A DNA stretch of 64,000 nt from Romanomermis culicivorax. Taxonomy: Eukaryota; Nematoda; Enoplea; Mermithida; Mermithidae. Positions within the stretch are counted from its first letter, which is position 1. Every line of letters begins with the position of its first letter. The translations under genes and the position numbers were made by a program. Shown here piece after piece: positions 1-32,600 of the stretch. The stretch lies in the NCBI GenBank assembly GCA_963922205.1, contig CAWUHX010000168.1, forward strand, positions 201,501 to 265,500, read 5' to 3'. Below the pieces are notes generated by a model. It ran no database searches. It was given only the letters and a program-made list of their open reading frames with translations, and was not told where the DNA came from.

Positions 1-1801
1 AATTACCGTAACCTGAATTTCCTGAAAAAGTTACAGTAACCAGAGTTTCCTGAAAGAGTTACAGTAACCAGAGTTTCTTCAAAAAAATTACAGTAACCTG
101 GGTTTTTAAAAAAAAACTACGGTAACCTGGATTCCTTTTAATAAATACAGCAACCTGATTTTTTCTCAAAAACTTACAGCAACCTGATTTTTTCTCAAAA
201 AGTTACAGTAACCTGATTTTCTTTCAAAAAATTACAGTAACCTTAGTTTCTTCAAAAAAATTACAGTAACCTGAGTTTCTTAAAAAGTTACAGTAACCTG
301 ATTTTTTTAAAAAATTACAGTAACCCAATTTTATTCAAAAATAACAGTAACCTGAGACTCCTGAAAAAGTTACAGTAACCAGAGTTTCTTCAAAAAAATT
401 ACAGTAACCTGGGTTTTTAAAAAAAAACTACGGTAACCTGAATTCCTTTTAAAAAATACAGCAACCTGATTTTTTCTCAAAAACTTACAGCAACTTGATT
501 TTTTCTCAAAAAGTTACAGTAACCTGATTTTCTTTCAAAAAATTACAGTAACCTTAGTTTCTTCAAAAAAATTACAGTAACCTGAGTTTCTTAAAAAGTT
601 ACAGTAACCTGATTTTTTTAAAAAATTACAGTAACCCAATTTTATTCAAAAATAACAGTAACCTGAGACTCCTGAAAAAGTTACAGTAACCAGAGTTTCT
701 TCAAAAAAATTACAGTAACCTGGGTTTTTAAAAAAAAACTACGGTAACCTGGATTCCTTTTAAAAAATACAGCAACCTGATTTTTTCTCAAAAACTTACA
801 GCAACCTGATTTTTTCTCAAAAAGTTACAGTAACCTGATTTTCTTTCAAAAAATTACAGTAACCTTAGTTTCTTCAAAAAAATTACAGTAACCTGAGTTT
901 CTTAAAAAGTTACAGTAACCTGATTTTTTTAAAAAATTACAGTAACCCAATTTTATTCAAAAATAACAGTAACCTGAGACTCCTGAAAAAGTTACAGTAA
1001 CCAGAGTTTCTTCAAAAACATAACAGTAAACTGGGTTTCTCAGAAAAACTACAGTAACCTAAATTTTTTCGAAAAAGTTACAGTAACCTGCGCTTTTCAA
1101 TAAATTGAAGTAACAAAAGTTATACAGTAACTTAATTTTTTACAAAAACATACAGTAACCTGATTTTTTCATAACCTAAGTTTCCTGAAAAATTTACAGT
1201 AACCTGAGTATTTTCAAAAAATTACAGTAACCCGAGCTTTTTCAAAAAATTACAGTAACTGAAGTTTGTTCAAAAAGTTACAGTAACCTGGGTTTTTTAA
1301 AAATTTTACAGTAACCTGAGTTTGTTCAAAAAGTTACAGTAACCTTGGTTTTTTTTAAATTTACAGTAACCTGAGTTTCTCCAAAAGCTTACAGTAACCT
1401 GAGTTTTTGGAAGAAATTACAGTAACCGGGGTTTGTTCAAAAAGTTGCAGTAACCTTGGTTTTTTGAAAAATTTACAGTAGCCTGAAGTGACCTGTATTT
1501 TTTCGCAAAAGCTACAGTAACCTTGATTTTTTCGAAAAACTACAGTAACCTGAGTTTTTTCCAAAAAGTTGCAGAAAGCAAGGTTACAGTACGGTTGATT
1601 TTCAGAAATAATTTACAGTAACCTGAATTTTTTCGAAAAAGTAAGAGTAAATAAAAATGAAGTAACCTGAATTTTTTTGCAAAAGTTACAGTAACCAGGA
1701 TTTTTTCCAAGAAGTTGCAGAAACCAAGGTTACAGTAAGCTTGATTTTCAGGAAAAAGTTACAGTAACCTGAATTTTTTCGAAAAAGTTTCAGTAACTTA
1801 C
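1..1801. repeat. TTACAGTAACC tandem array, PHF12 intron 7 (partial)
   Basis: About 55-60 copies of a roughly 30-bp unit with core TTACAGTAACCTG and a T-rich then A-rich arm. A higher-order period of about 310 bp is visible: the variant GAGACTCCTG recurs near 355, 667 and 977. Copies diverge after about 1.05 kb. Confidence 0.9.
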
Positions 1802-22746
<20,945 letters not shown>

Positions 22747-23170
22747 TTTCCTTTGAAAAAATCCTTAAAAAGAAAAAATGACGAATATTTTTTTAATTTT
22801 TTCAATTAATTAAATCAAAATTTAATTAATTAATCATCGCAATTAAAATTAGAAAAGCCCGAAAATTTTTTTCCGTCGAAAAAGACCTGATTTTCGAAGC
22901 GGAGCGCGGAGGCGCCAAAAATTCGTGGAATTTGAGCTACAGTAAACAAGCTCACTATGAATTCTAATCGAAGATTTTTGCTATACTGTAAAACGTTTGT
23001 TCAATCCACAGAAATGACACAATCTGCTCGAATAATCCATAGCAATAAATCGAAATAAACACAACAACAAATAGATAAAAACACTAAAAAATAAGAAACG
23101 AACACAAAATTCGACGACGTTTTTTTCTTGCCGTCGACGTTTTTTTTGACGTCGGCGTTTTTTCCGTCGC
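22747..23170. other. Intergenic region between the 113-aa gene and PHF12
   Basis: Largely non-repetitive. 22780-22840 is ATTAAT-rich and has ATTAAA-type signals on the minus strand that could end the upstream gene. 22870-23000 holds the GGCGCC/CTACAGTAAAC pair and GCGGAGCGCGG. No RNA gene recognised. Confidence 0.6.
22911..22947 (-). promoter_or_regulatory. Candidate PHF12 upstream element: GGCGCC plus CTACAGTAAAC
   Basis: GGCGCCAAAAA at 22911-22921 reads TTTTTGGCGCC in the gene's sense, like an E2F site. CTACAGTAAAC follows at 22937-22947. The pair lies 165-200 bp before the PHF12 ATG in non-repetitive DNA. A matching pair lies before GALNT and a looser one before ARPC5. Function is inferred only. 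Confidence 0.45.
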
Positions 23171-23512
23171 TCAATCGCACGGCCTCAACGTTATAAATCG
23201 CGACAAGATAAACGCCGTCAAGCAAGTACAAACGACGAATAGTAAAGCCGTTAAATAGAACGTTTCTTCGTCGAACAGATCGCTAAACGACGGAACGACG
23301 TCGTTCATCCGACGTAATAATTGATATTTCCAGCCGTCGGTAGCGACGCCGCGGAAAATTTGACGTTCGCCACCACCGCCGCCGCCGCCGACGGAAAATT
23401 TTGTGTCGTCGTCGATGCCCGCGGCGGCTTTGTCGAAGAAATCTTCCGTTAAAATTGGTTCGAATTGATCGACGCGCGGTTCATCATTTTCTTGATTATT
23501 ATGATCAAACAT
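23171..23512 (-). CDS. Unidentified 113-aa protein with a C-terminal membrane segment
   Basis: Single open exon, ATG at 23512 to TGA at 23171. GC-rich codons in very AT-rich surroundings and a clear protein-like composition support a real gene. The acidic N-terminal third (residues 1-37) is followed by a run of seven glycines (about 42-48), a conserved-looking amphipathic stretch (KYQLLRRMNDVVPSFSDLFD, about 62-81) and one hydrophobic segment from about 85 to 107, ending SRFITLRPCD. This is the layout of a tail-anchored or small single-pass membrane protein; N-terminus in the cytosol is likely but not shown. I do not recognise the family and assign no function. It lies 425 bp upstream of the PHF12 ATG on the same strand. 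An alternative is that this is one exon of a larger gene, but no joining exon was found. Confidence 0.72.
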   Translation of the reverse strand: MFDHNNQENDEPRVDQFEPILTEDFFDKAAAGIDDDTKFSVGGGGGGGERQIFRGVATDGWKYQLLRRMNDVVPSFSDLFDEETFYLTALLFVVCTCLTAFILSRFITLRPCD

Positions 23513-23577
23513 TATTATTAATTTTAATTAATTAATTAATTAATTAACAAGAATTAATTAATTAATTAATTAAAGCT
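23513..23577. repeat. TTAA microsatellite upstream of the 113-aa gene
   Basis: Two runs of AATT/TTAA tetranucleotide repeats separated by CAAG, directly upstream of the ATG at 23512. A TATA-like role is possible but unsupported. Confidence 0.8.
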
Positions 23578-23649
23578 TTTAATTAAATGAGATTCTGAAA
23601 AATTCAAAAAAAATTAGAAAATTTTTAATTTTCTGAAAATTTAAATTTT

Positions 23650-26560
23650 TAGGAATTTATGTCGGAAAAAAAGCGATTAAGATTAAAAGCGATAAAATCG
23701 CTTGAATTTGCTATTTTCAGCGATAAAATCGCTAGAATCAGTGACTTACACAAAAAAACCGCTAAAAGTTGCTATTTATAGCAGGAAAATCGCTAAAATC
23801 TGCGATTCTGAGCGATAAAATCGCTAGAAGCTGTGATTTGCAGCGAAAAAATCGCTAAAATCGGCGATTTAGAGGAGAAAATCGCAACAATCACCGATTT
23901 AGAGTAGAAAAATCGCTTAATTTAAAAAAAGCGCTTGAAATCTGCATTTATGAGCTATAAAATCACTATTATCTGCGATTTTGAGCGATAAAATCGCTTA
24001 AATTTGCCATTCTGAGCGATAAAATCGCTACAAGCTGCGATTTCGAGCGGGAAAATCGCTTAAAGCTGCTATGTTTAACAAAAAAATAGTTAAAATCTGC
24101 GATTTTGAGCGGAAAAATATCGCTAGAATCGGGGAAAATCGCTACAGTCTGCGATTTCGAGCGAGAAAATCGCTTAAATTTGCGATTTCGGGAGATAAAA
24201 TCGGAATTATGTGCGATTTAGAGCGATAAAATCGCTACACTATGCGATTTTGAGCTAAAAATCGCTAGAGTCAGCAATTTAAAAAAGGAAAATCGCTCAA
24301 AATATATTCAAATTTAATGCAAAATATCGCTCAAATTTGCGTTTGTAGGCGAAAAATCGCTCAAATCTGCCTTTAAGAGCGAACAATTCCTATAATCGAC
24401 GATTTGGGAGAGCAAAATCGCGGAAAATTCCGATTCTAAGGACTTTGATCCGCAATTTGGAATGATAAAATCGCAAGAATCGGCGATTTAAAGTGGGAAA
24501 AATCGCTTAGACCAGCGATTTTAAGCGAAAAATCGCTGAAATCTGCGATTTTGAGTGATAAAAGCGCTAGAGTCTGCGATTTCGGGCGATAAAATCGCTA
24601 GAATCTGGGATTTACAGCTAGAAAAATGATTTAAACCGGCCATTTTCAGTGGGAAATCGCTAAAATCTGCGATTTGGAGCGATAAACGCGCAAGAATCTG
24701 CGATTTTGGACGATAAAATCACTAGAATTATCGATTTTCAGCGACAAAATCGCTAGAATTTGCGATTTTTAGCGATAAAAGCGCTAGAATCTGGGATTTT
24801 ACGCGATAAAATCACTAGAATTATCGATTTTGAGTGATAAAATCGCTAGAATCGATGATTTAAAGCCAAAAAAATCGCGAGAATCTGCAATTTAGGGCGA
24901 TAAAGTCACTAGAATTTGCGATTTTCAGCGATAAAAATGTTCGAATTTCTGATTTTGAGCGATACATTGCTAGAATCTGTGTTAATGAGGGAAGAATCGT
25001 TCAAAATCGCGATTTTAAGCAATAAAATCGCTTAAATTTGCGATTCAGAGCGATAAATCGTTAGAATCTGCGTGAATGAGGGAAAGAATTGATCAAATTT
25101 CCTAATTTGAGCGATAAATCGCTAGAATCTGCGTTTAAGAGGAAAAAATCGCTCAAATTAGCGATAAAATCGCTAAAATTTGCGATTTAGAGCGATAAAT
25201 CGCTAGAATCTGCGTCTATCAACGATAAAATCGCTATAATCTGCGATTTTAAGCGATAAAATCGCTTAAATTTGCGATTTTAGATGATAAAATCACTAGA
25301 GTCTGCGATTTATAGGAGAAAAATCGCTAGAATCGGTGATTCAGATCGAAAAATTCGCTAAGATTTGTAAGTTGGAGTGAAATAATCGCTATAATCAGCG
25401 ATTTATCGAAAAAATCACTAAAAACGGCGATTTCGAGCTGGAAAAATCGATGAAATCGGCGATTTTAAGGAGAAAAAATCGCTTGAACTCGCAATTTGGA
25501 GTGGAAAAATCGCTAGAATCTGCGATTGAGAGCATAAAAATAGCTATAATCTGCGACCTTGGGCAAAAAATCGCTAAAATCGGCGTTCTAGAGCAAAAAA
25601 ACCGCTAAAATCTCAGATTTTCAGCGATAAAATATTTGTGAGAGATTTTGAGCGATTAAATCGCTAGAATCTGCGATTTAGAGCGAAAAGATCGCTTAAA
25701 ACTTACGTTTATGAGCGAAAAAAAATCGATTTTGAGCAATAAAATCGCTAGAATCGGCTTTTAAGAGGAGAAAAATCGCTTGAATCGGGAATTTGTGGAG
25801 GAAAGTCGCGTAAATTTGCGATTTCAGCGATAAATCCCTAGAAGAATCTGTGTTGTCGAGCGAAAAAATTGATCAATGCAATATTAAGCGATAAAATCGC
25901 TAGAAGTTGCGATTTAGAGCAGAAAAATCGCATAAATCTGCACTTTCGAGCGAAAAAATCGCTGAAATAGGCGATTTAGAGGAGGAAAATCGCTTAAATC
26001 TTCGATTTTGGGCGGAAAATCGTCATAATCAGCGATTCTCAGGAAGAAAATCGCTTAAATCCTCGATTTTAGCGCGGAAAAATTTTTTACATTTCTTAAT
26101 AAATCACTCATTTTTTCAGAAATTTCGTCGTCCAAATCATCTATTTTATCGATTTTTAACGCAGAAATTGACAATATTGGCGAATTTTTCAAAAAAAATC
26201 GCTCGTTTCCAGCGATTATTTACCCAAAATATGACCGATTTAATCAGCCAAAAACACCCCAACCTTACCGGTTTTGAACTTTTAAATTTAGCGTTTTGAT
26301 GGTTAAAATTATGTTTTTGAAGCGATAAAATCGATTAATTTGGCGATTCGGACAAGAAACATTGTCGAAATTGAAAATTTTTCCGACGAAAAAAACGCAT
26401 TTAAGAAAAAAATGGCAAAAATCGGCGATTTTAACGAGTAAAAAATGGTTAAAAATTTGCAATTTTAAAGGAGTAAAATCACCCAAAGTCCGCAATTTTG
26501 AGCGAAAAATCGTTAATTTTTCGAAAATTCGACGATTTTAAGACGAAAAATTAATCGTGG
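23650..26560. repeat. GCGATT/AATCGC tandem array, intergenic
   Basis: More than 80 copies of a unit close to AAAATCGCTAGAATCTGCG, with GCGATTTTGAGCGATAAAAT junctions. Each unit pairs GCGAT and ATCGC as an imperfect inverted repeat. It belongs to the same family as PHF12 intron 1 but has a different consensus. Open frames here follow the repeat and are not genes. Confidence 0.88.
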
Positions 26561-26599
26561 AATAAGAATCGTCTGTTTTCTCGATTTTTTCGGTGAAAA

Positions 26600-26790
26600 A
26601 AAAACGGAAAATTGATCAGGAAGGAATTAAAGATTCTAGTAGCTACAGTAAACTGATCATATTGAAAACACATTATTGTACGGTAACAACTTGCTTGTCA
26701 TCTCGTAGGACAGCCAAATTGATATTTGAACAAGATTTTCTTGGAAATTATAAAAAAAATTCGACAACATTTTTATACTTTTAAATTTCT
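26600..26790. other. Non-repetitive island with CTACAGTAAAC
   Basis: About 150-190 bp of mixed sequence between two repeat arrays, with GCTACAGTAAAC at 26642-26653. There is a short plus-strand open frame (63 codons) without recognisable features. It could be a distant promoter, an RNA gene or a relic. No E2F-like site is present. Confidence 0.4.
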
Positions 26791-26799
26791 AAAATTTGT

Positions 26800-29090
26800 C
26801 ACCAAAAAATCACAATATTCTAAAGAAATTTAGCAAATTTCGCGCATTTTCGAATCAAAAAAAACTGAAAACTACAAAATTTTGAAGGAATTTTGCAAAT
26901 TTGATGGAAAAATTTAGAAATTTTTTGATGAATTTTTAAAAAATTAGTCGAATTTTTTCAACCAAAAAATTCTCAAAATTATAAATTTGTAAATTTTCAA
27001 AGAAAAAAGTGACGAAACAACAAAAATTCCTCGAAATTTCGACATAAAGTTGATGAATTCGTCCTCAATTTCAAGAATATTCAATTAAAAACTACAAAAT
27101 TTTGGAGAAATTCGATAAATTGGGTGGAAAAATTTTGAACAAATTTCGAAATTTTGATTAAAAACTTTCTAAATTTCGACGAAAGGTTGCTAAATTCTCG
27201 GCAAATTTTAGAATTTTCAACGAAAAATTACAAAATTTCAAAGAATTTTTTCAATGATAACAAAAAAGTGATGAAATTTTTTGTGTGATTTTAAAAAAAA
27301 ATTTCAATTAAGAACATCACAAATTAGGATTTTATAAATTTTCGAAGAAAATAATTGAAAAAAACAACAAAAATTTCCTGAAATTTTGAAATAAAAAATT
27401 TTAATTTGTGGTAAATTTCGAGATTTTTCAACTAAAATTTGCAGAATTTTGAAAAAAAAATTTCGATGAATTTTTAGAAAATTTTTAAAATTTTTTCACG
27501 TTTCGACGAAAAGTTGCAAAATTTTCGGCAAATTTTTAAAATTTTGAATCCAAAAACTAGGAAATTTTGATGAAATTTTGCAAATTTAACTAAAAAATGA
27601 TCGAAATTCCTTGAAATTTTGGCGAATTTCAGACGAAAACTTCATAAACTTGAGGAAAATTTCCAGCTTTTTCAATTAAAAACCATAAAATTTTATGAAA
27701 AATGTTAAAATCTTTTGTAGAAAGATTGTCAAACTTTTTCACAAAAAATTCACAAATTAGAATTTTTTTTAAATTTTCAAAGAAAGAATAAAAAAACAAC
27801 AAAAATTCCTTTTAATTTTCACATAAAGTTTGTAAATTTATGGCAAATTTCTATAATTTTTAACTAAAAACTACAAAATTTTAAAGCAATTTTGCTGATT
27901 TGATGGAAAATTTTTGAAATTTTTAAACATTTTTTCAGACTTTTTCACCCGAAAAATTCTCAGAATTAGAATTTTATAAATTTTCAGGGGAAAAAAGTGA
28001 ACAAACAAGAAAAATTCCTCTGAAATTTGACCTAAAATTGGTAAATTTGTGGCGAATTCCTAGAATTTTAAACCAAAAAACTAGAAAATTTTAAAGGAAT
28101 TTGCAAATTTGATTAAACAATTTCAAAATTTCTCGATGAATTTTTAAAAAATTTTTCAAAATATTCCAATGATAAAAAAATCGCAAATTGGAATTTTATC
28201 AATTATGAACGAAAAAAAGTTGACAAAAATGTTAGAAGTTGCTTAAAATTTTGAAGAATTTTCGACGAAAAAATTGGTTAATTTCTGTTAATTTTCGGAA
28301 TTTTCAATTAAAAAACCAAAGAATTCAAAAAAAATTCTTGGCAAATTTGATGAAAGAATGTCGAAATTCCTCAAAATTTTGGCGAATTTTGGACGAATAA
28401 TTGGTTGATTCGTAGAAAATTTCTAAAATTCTCAACTAAAAAGTACAAAATTTTGAAGAAATTTGCCAAATTTAATGAAAAAATGTTGAAATTTTATGCT
28501 TAAAATTTGTCAAATTTTTTCAACCAGAATATTTAAAAATTAAAATTTTGTGAATTTTCAAAGAAATAAAGTGGAAATACAACAAAATTTCCTTGAAATT
28601 ATGACATAAAATTGGTAGTTTTATGAAAAATTCTCAGAATTCTCAACTGAAAACTACAAAATTTTTGAGAAATTTAACCAATTTGATGGAAAATTTTAAA
28701 ATTTGTTGCAAATTTTTTCATTCAAAAAATTAACAAGATCATAATTTCATAAGTTTCCGAAGAAAAAGAGTGAAAAAACGACAAAAATTTCTTGAAATTT
28801 TGACATAAAATTGTTAAATTTTTGGCAAATTTCTAGAATTTTCAACTAAAAACTACAAAATTTTAATACTATTTAGCAAATTTGGTAGAAAAAATTTGAA
28901 ATTTTTTGATGAATTTTCGAACAAAGTCATCAATTTTCTCCAAGAAAAAATTTATAAATCAGAATTTTTGAAAACTTTCAAGAAAAAAGTGAAAATTTTT
29001 TACAAAAAAAAAATTTGAATTTCAAAAAAAAAGTCAAAATTTGAAAAAAATGCTTAAATTTTGAAAATTTATAACAGCAAAAAATTCACC
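26800..29090. repeat. AT-rich interspersed repeats, intergenic
   Basis: Recurring phrases ACAACAAAAATTCCT, GACATAAAATTGGTAAATTT and TCAACTAAAAACTACAAAAT appear at least six times (near 27019, 27365, 27795, 27994, 28576, 28777) at irregular spacing of 200-580 bp. No gene seen. Confidence 0.75.
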
Positions 29091-29092
29091 AC

Positions 29093-29098
29093 TTTATT
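29093..29098 (-). terminator. Candidate GALNT poly(A) signal
   Basis: AATAAA in the gene's sense, about 340 nt after the GALNT stop codon and at the border of the repeat-rich intergenic DNA. It is the first canonical hexamer after the stop; an ATTAAA lies earlier, near 29213. Confidence 0.5.
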
Positions 29099-29434
29099 TT
29101 TAAAAATCTTTTTCGATGTATAATAAGAAAAAAAATTTAACAACACGAAAAACAAAATAGGCCGCGCGAAAAATGGGAAAAACCAACAATAAATTGTATA
29201 CATAAAGCCAAATTTTAATAAATAGACATTTTTTTCGAAAATAAATAATTTTAATTTTAAAAATTTAAATTTTCAAAATTTGAGTTCTAAAATTTTCAAA
29301 ATTCAAATTTCAAGATTTTTAAAATTTAAATTCTAAAATATTTAAAATGCAAATTTCAAATTTATTAAAATTTAAATTTCAAAACTTTCAAAAATTAAAT
29401 TTTAAAATTTTCAAAATTTAAATTTTTAAAATTT

Positions 29435-29613
29435 CATGATTCTTGGTTATTATTGTTGTATAATCGTTTAATTTGGTCGTCGGGTGGTTGGCGAAAATTT
29501 TCCATTCGCCACATTTGGCCGGCAGTTTCGCTATTGCAAGGTTTCAAAAATAATTCGCTATTCAATAATAATTCCAGGCATAAATTTGTGTTGGCCCGTC
29601 GAAATTGTTTGGT
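29435..29613 (-). CDS. GALNT1: GALNT exon 14, third lectin repeat and stop
   Basis: Residues 591-649. NTNLCLELL and GQMWRMEN form the gamma repeat, followed by a short polar, Asn-rich tail. The TGA is read near 29435; the terminal Asn codons are in a repetitive ATT run, so the exact last residues are less sure than the rest. Confidence 0.88.
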
Positions 29614-32600
29614 CTGAGATGGAAAAAAATTTTTTAAATTTAATTTGAAAAAAAAATTTAAAAAAATTTAATTTAAAAAAAAAATTTTTTAAAATTTCAT
29701 TTAAAAATAAATTTTTTAAATTCAATTTTTGGAAAAAATTGAAAATTTCACAAAAAAACAAGCAGAAAAATTCAAAAAAATTTATAAAAATTCAATTTGA
29801 GAAAATTTTAAAGAATTTAATTTTCAAAAAAATTTAAAAAAATTTATAAAAATTTAATTTGGAAAAAATCATAAAAAATTTAATTAAAAAAAAATTTACA
29901 AAAAATCCAGAATTTTACAGAAAAATTTCAAGTCTCTTATTTTCAAAACTTTCGAACAGGAAATTTTAGTTTTTTTTCAATTACAAAATTTTTTGTTCGA
30001 AATTTTTAAAAAAATCGAAATTTCAAATTATTTTAACGCGAAAAAATTAAATTTTTTTCCAATAAAAATAATAAAAAAAATTAAATTAAAAAAAATGTAA
30101 AAAACAAAAAATTTCAATTTTTACTCTTTTTGATACATTTTCTATATTTTTTGCACCAAAAATTTTTTTCCGAAAATTTCACAACTTTTTGCATTACCTT
30201 TTTAAAAAAAATTATTACAAAGAATCCAAATTTCAATTTTTTTTCGAAAAAAATGTAAATTTTCCCCATCAAAAACTTTTTTTTTGTGCAGGAAAGGTTT
30301 AAAAAATTGAATTTTCAAAAAATGAAAAATAAAAATTAAACAAATTCCAATTTTTTTAAAATTACATTATTACAATTTTTTACATTTTTTGATAAGAAAT
30401 ATACCCAAAAATGTCAAAATTTCAAACTTATTTTCAGAAAAAATTTAATTTTTTTAAAATAAAAATAAAACACAAAAAATCAAATTTGGAAACAATTTAT
30501 ACAAAAATTCAATAAAAAAAATTATAACACTATTTGTAAAAAATTTAATTTTGGAAAAAATGATAAAAAATTTATTTTTCAAAAAAATTTTATGAAAAAT
30601 TTAATTCAGAAAAATTAATTAAAAATTTAAATTCAATTTAAAAAAATAAAACTCACATAAGAAATTAAATTTCAAAAAAAATTTATTAAAAACACATAAG
30701 TTTACAGGAAAAAAAAGAAAAAAATAAATTTTATTTTTTTTCAAAATTACATTTTATCCAATTTTTTACAGTTTTTTAATGAAAAATATATACAAAAATA
30801 CGAAAAATTTTGAATTTTGATTTGAAAATATTTTAACTTTAAAAAGAAAAATTGACACAAAAAATTAAATTTTAGAGAAATTTATGAAAAAGTACAAAAT
30901 TTTAGAAAAAGGTTAATTAATTTTTTTTGAAATTTTTGAAAAAAATTTAAAATTTCAAAATTTTTCTGCAAAAAAATTAAAAAAAATTATTTTCTTACAC
31001 TCAAATCGTATTGCCATCTTTGATTCGAACCGGATTTTGTGCAAGTTTTCATTTTTATTTGTTTTTGCTCATTATTTTCTTCGTGCTCCAAACATAAATC
31101 ATCCGATCTAATTTCGCCTATACCCGTAAAACTCCAAGCCTAAAAAAATTAAATTAATTTTTTTAAATTAAAATTTAAAATTTCAAAAAAAAATTCAAAA
31201 AAACAACAAAATTTACAAAAACTAAACAAAATTTTTTAAAAATATGAAATAAAAATAAAGAAAAAAACCAAATTTTCAGGAAAAACAAAAATAAACAAGA
31301 AAATTTAGAAAAAATAAAGAAATAAAAAAATCTAAAATGTGAGAAAAAAGTGTAAAAAACAAAAAAAACAAGAAAAAGCAAAAAAAACAAGAAAAGAAAC
31401 ATGTAGAAAGGTTTGGTAAAAAACAGAAAAAGTTGAAAAATCTAAAAAATCCAAAAAATAGAACAAATTAATACAAAAGTCGTGTAAAAAACCCCAAAAA
31501 AGTATATAAAAGTAAACAATAGAAAAATGGAAAACATAAAAAATTGGAAAGTAATCAAAAATTAAAGCCAAAAGTACAGAAAAAATGAAGAATGTATGAG
31601 AAAAAAGTTAAAAAAGAATTAAAAAGAATAAAAACCCATAAAAGTGAAAAAATGAACAAAGTCTAAACAAAGAATATACAAAAAGTAAAAAAATCAAAAA
31701 AACAAAAGAAAAATGTGAAAAAATCTGAAAAAAATCAAAAAAGTGAAACTGCAAAAAAAATTGGAAAAATGTAAAAAACGCAAAAAAACTGTAAAAAGTC
31801 GTAAAAGAAAAAATCTGAAAAAATTCGGAAAAGTTGAAAAAAATCGAAAGAAAGAAAAAGAAAAGCGTAGAAAAGTTTAAAAAAAGCAAAAAAATCTAAA
31901 AAACAGCTTAAAAGCAAAAAAAGTTTAAAAAAAGATAAAAAAGTGTAGAAAGAGGCAAAAAAAAATGTTAAAAATTTCAAAAAACAAAAATAATCTAAAA
32001 ATAAAATAGTAAAAGAAAAAGTTGAAAAAAACAAAAAGTACAAAATTGAAAAAAAAGAAAAACGGGAAAAAAGATCGAAAAAGTTTTAAAAAAGTGGAAA
32101 AAAGCTAAAAAAAAGTATTAGAAATGTGAAAAAAGAAAGGAGAAAAATATTTCAAAAAGAAAAAAGTGTGGAAAAATGAGAAACGAAAAAAAGAATAGTG
32201 TAGAAAAATGAAAAAAGTGAAGCAAAGATGTGAGAAAAATTCAACAAAGAAGACAAAAAAATGGGAAAAAACAAAAAGTAAAACAAGAAAGAAATGTGAA
32301 AAAACAGGAAAAACTAGGATATCAAAGAAATAGCTGAAAAAATTTAGAAAAAAACCAAAAAAAGGGAAGAAAAAACAAAAAAAAAAAGTTACAAAAAACC
32401 CAAAAAACGTAAATCGTCCGCTCCAATTTCGTCTATACCTGTAAAACTCCAGGCATAGAAAAATTTAATTTTTTTTGAAATTTAAAATTTCAAAAAAGTG
32501 TAAAAATTAAAAAAAATTACAAAACAAAAAAAACAAAAACATTCAGAAAAAACTGAACAAAAATAAAAAAAACAAACTAAAAATGTGAGAAAAGAGTGTA

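Noticed and set aside
1-1801. Possible CRISPR array because of evenly spaced short repeats
   Set aside because: Spacers are themselves repeated, the DNA is eukaryotic intron, and there are no cas genes.
25907-26299. 130-codon plus-strand frame
   Set aside because: Begins in the GCGATT array and has repeated peptide phrases from the repeat; no domain recognised.
26593-26784. 63-codon plus-strand frame starting MKKKRKIDQ, like a nuclear signal
   Set aside because: Short, no family resemblance, and the basic start comes from an A run. The underlying unique DNA is kept as a finding without a coding claim.
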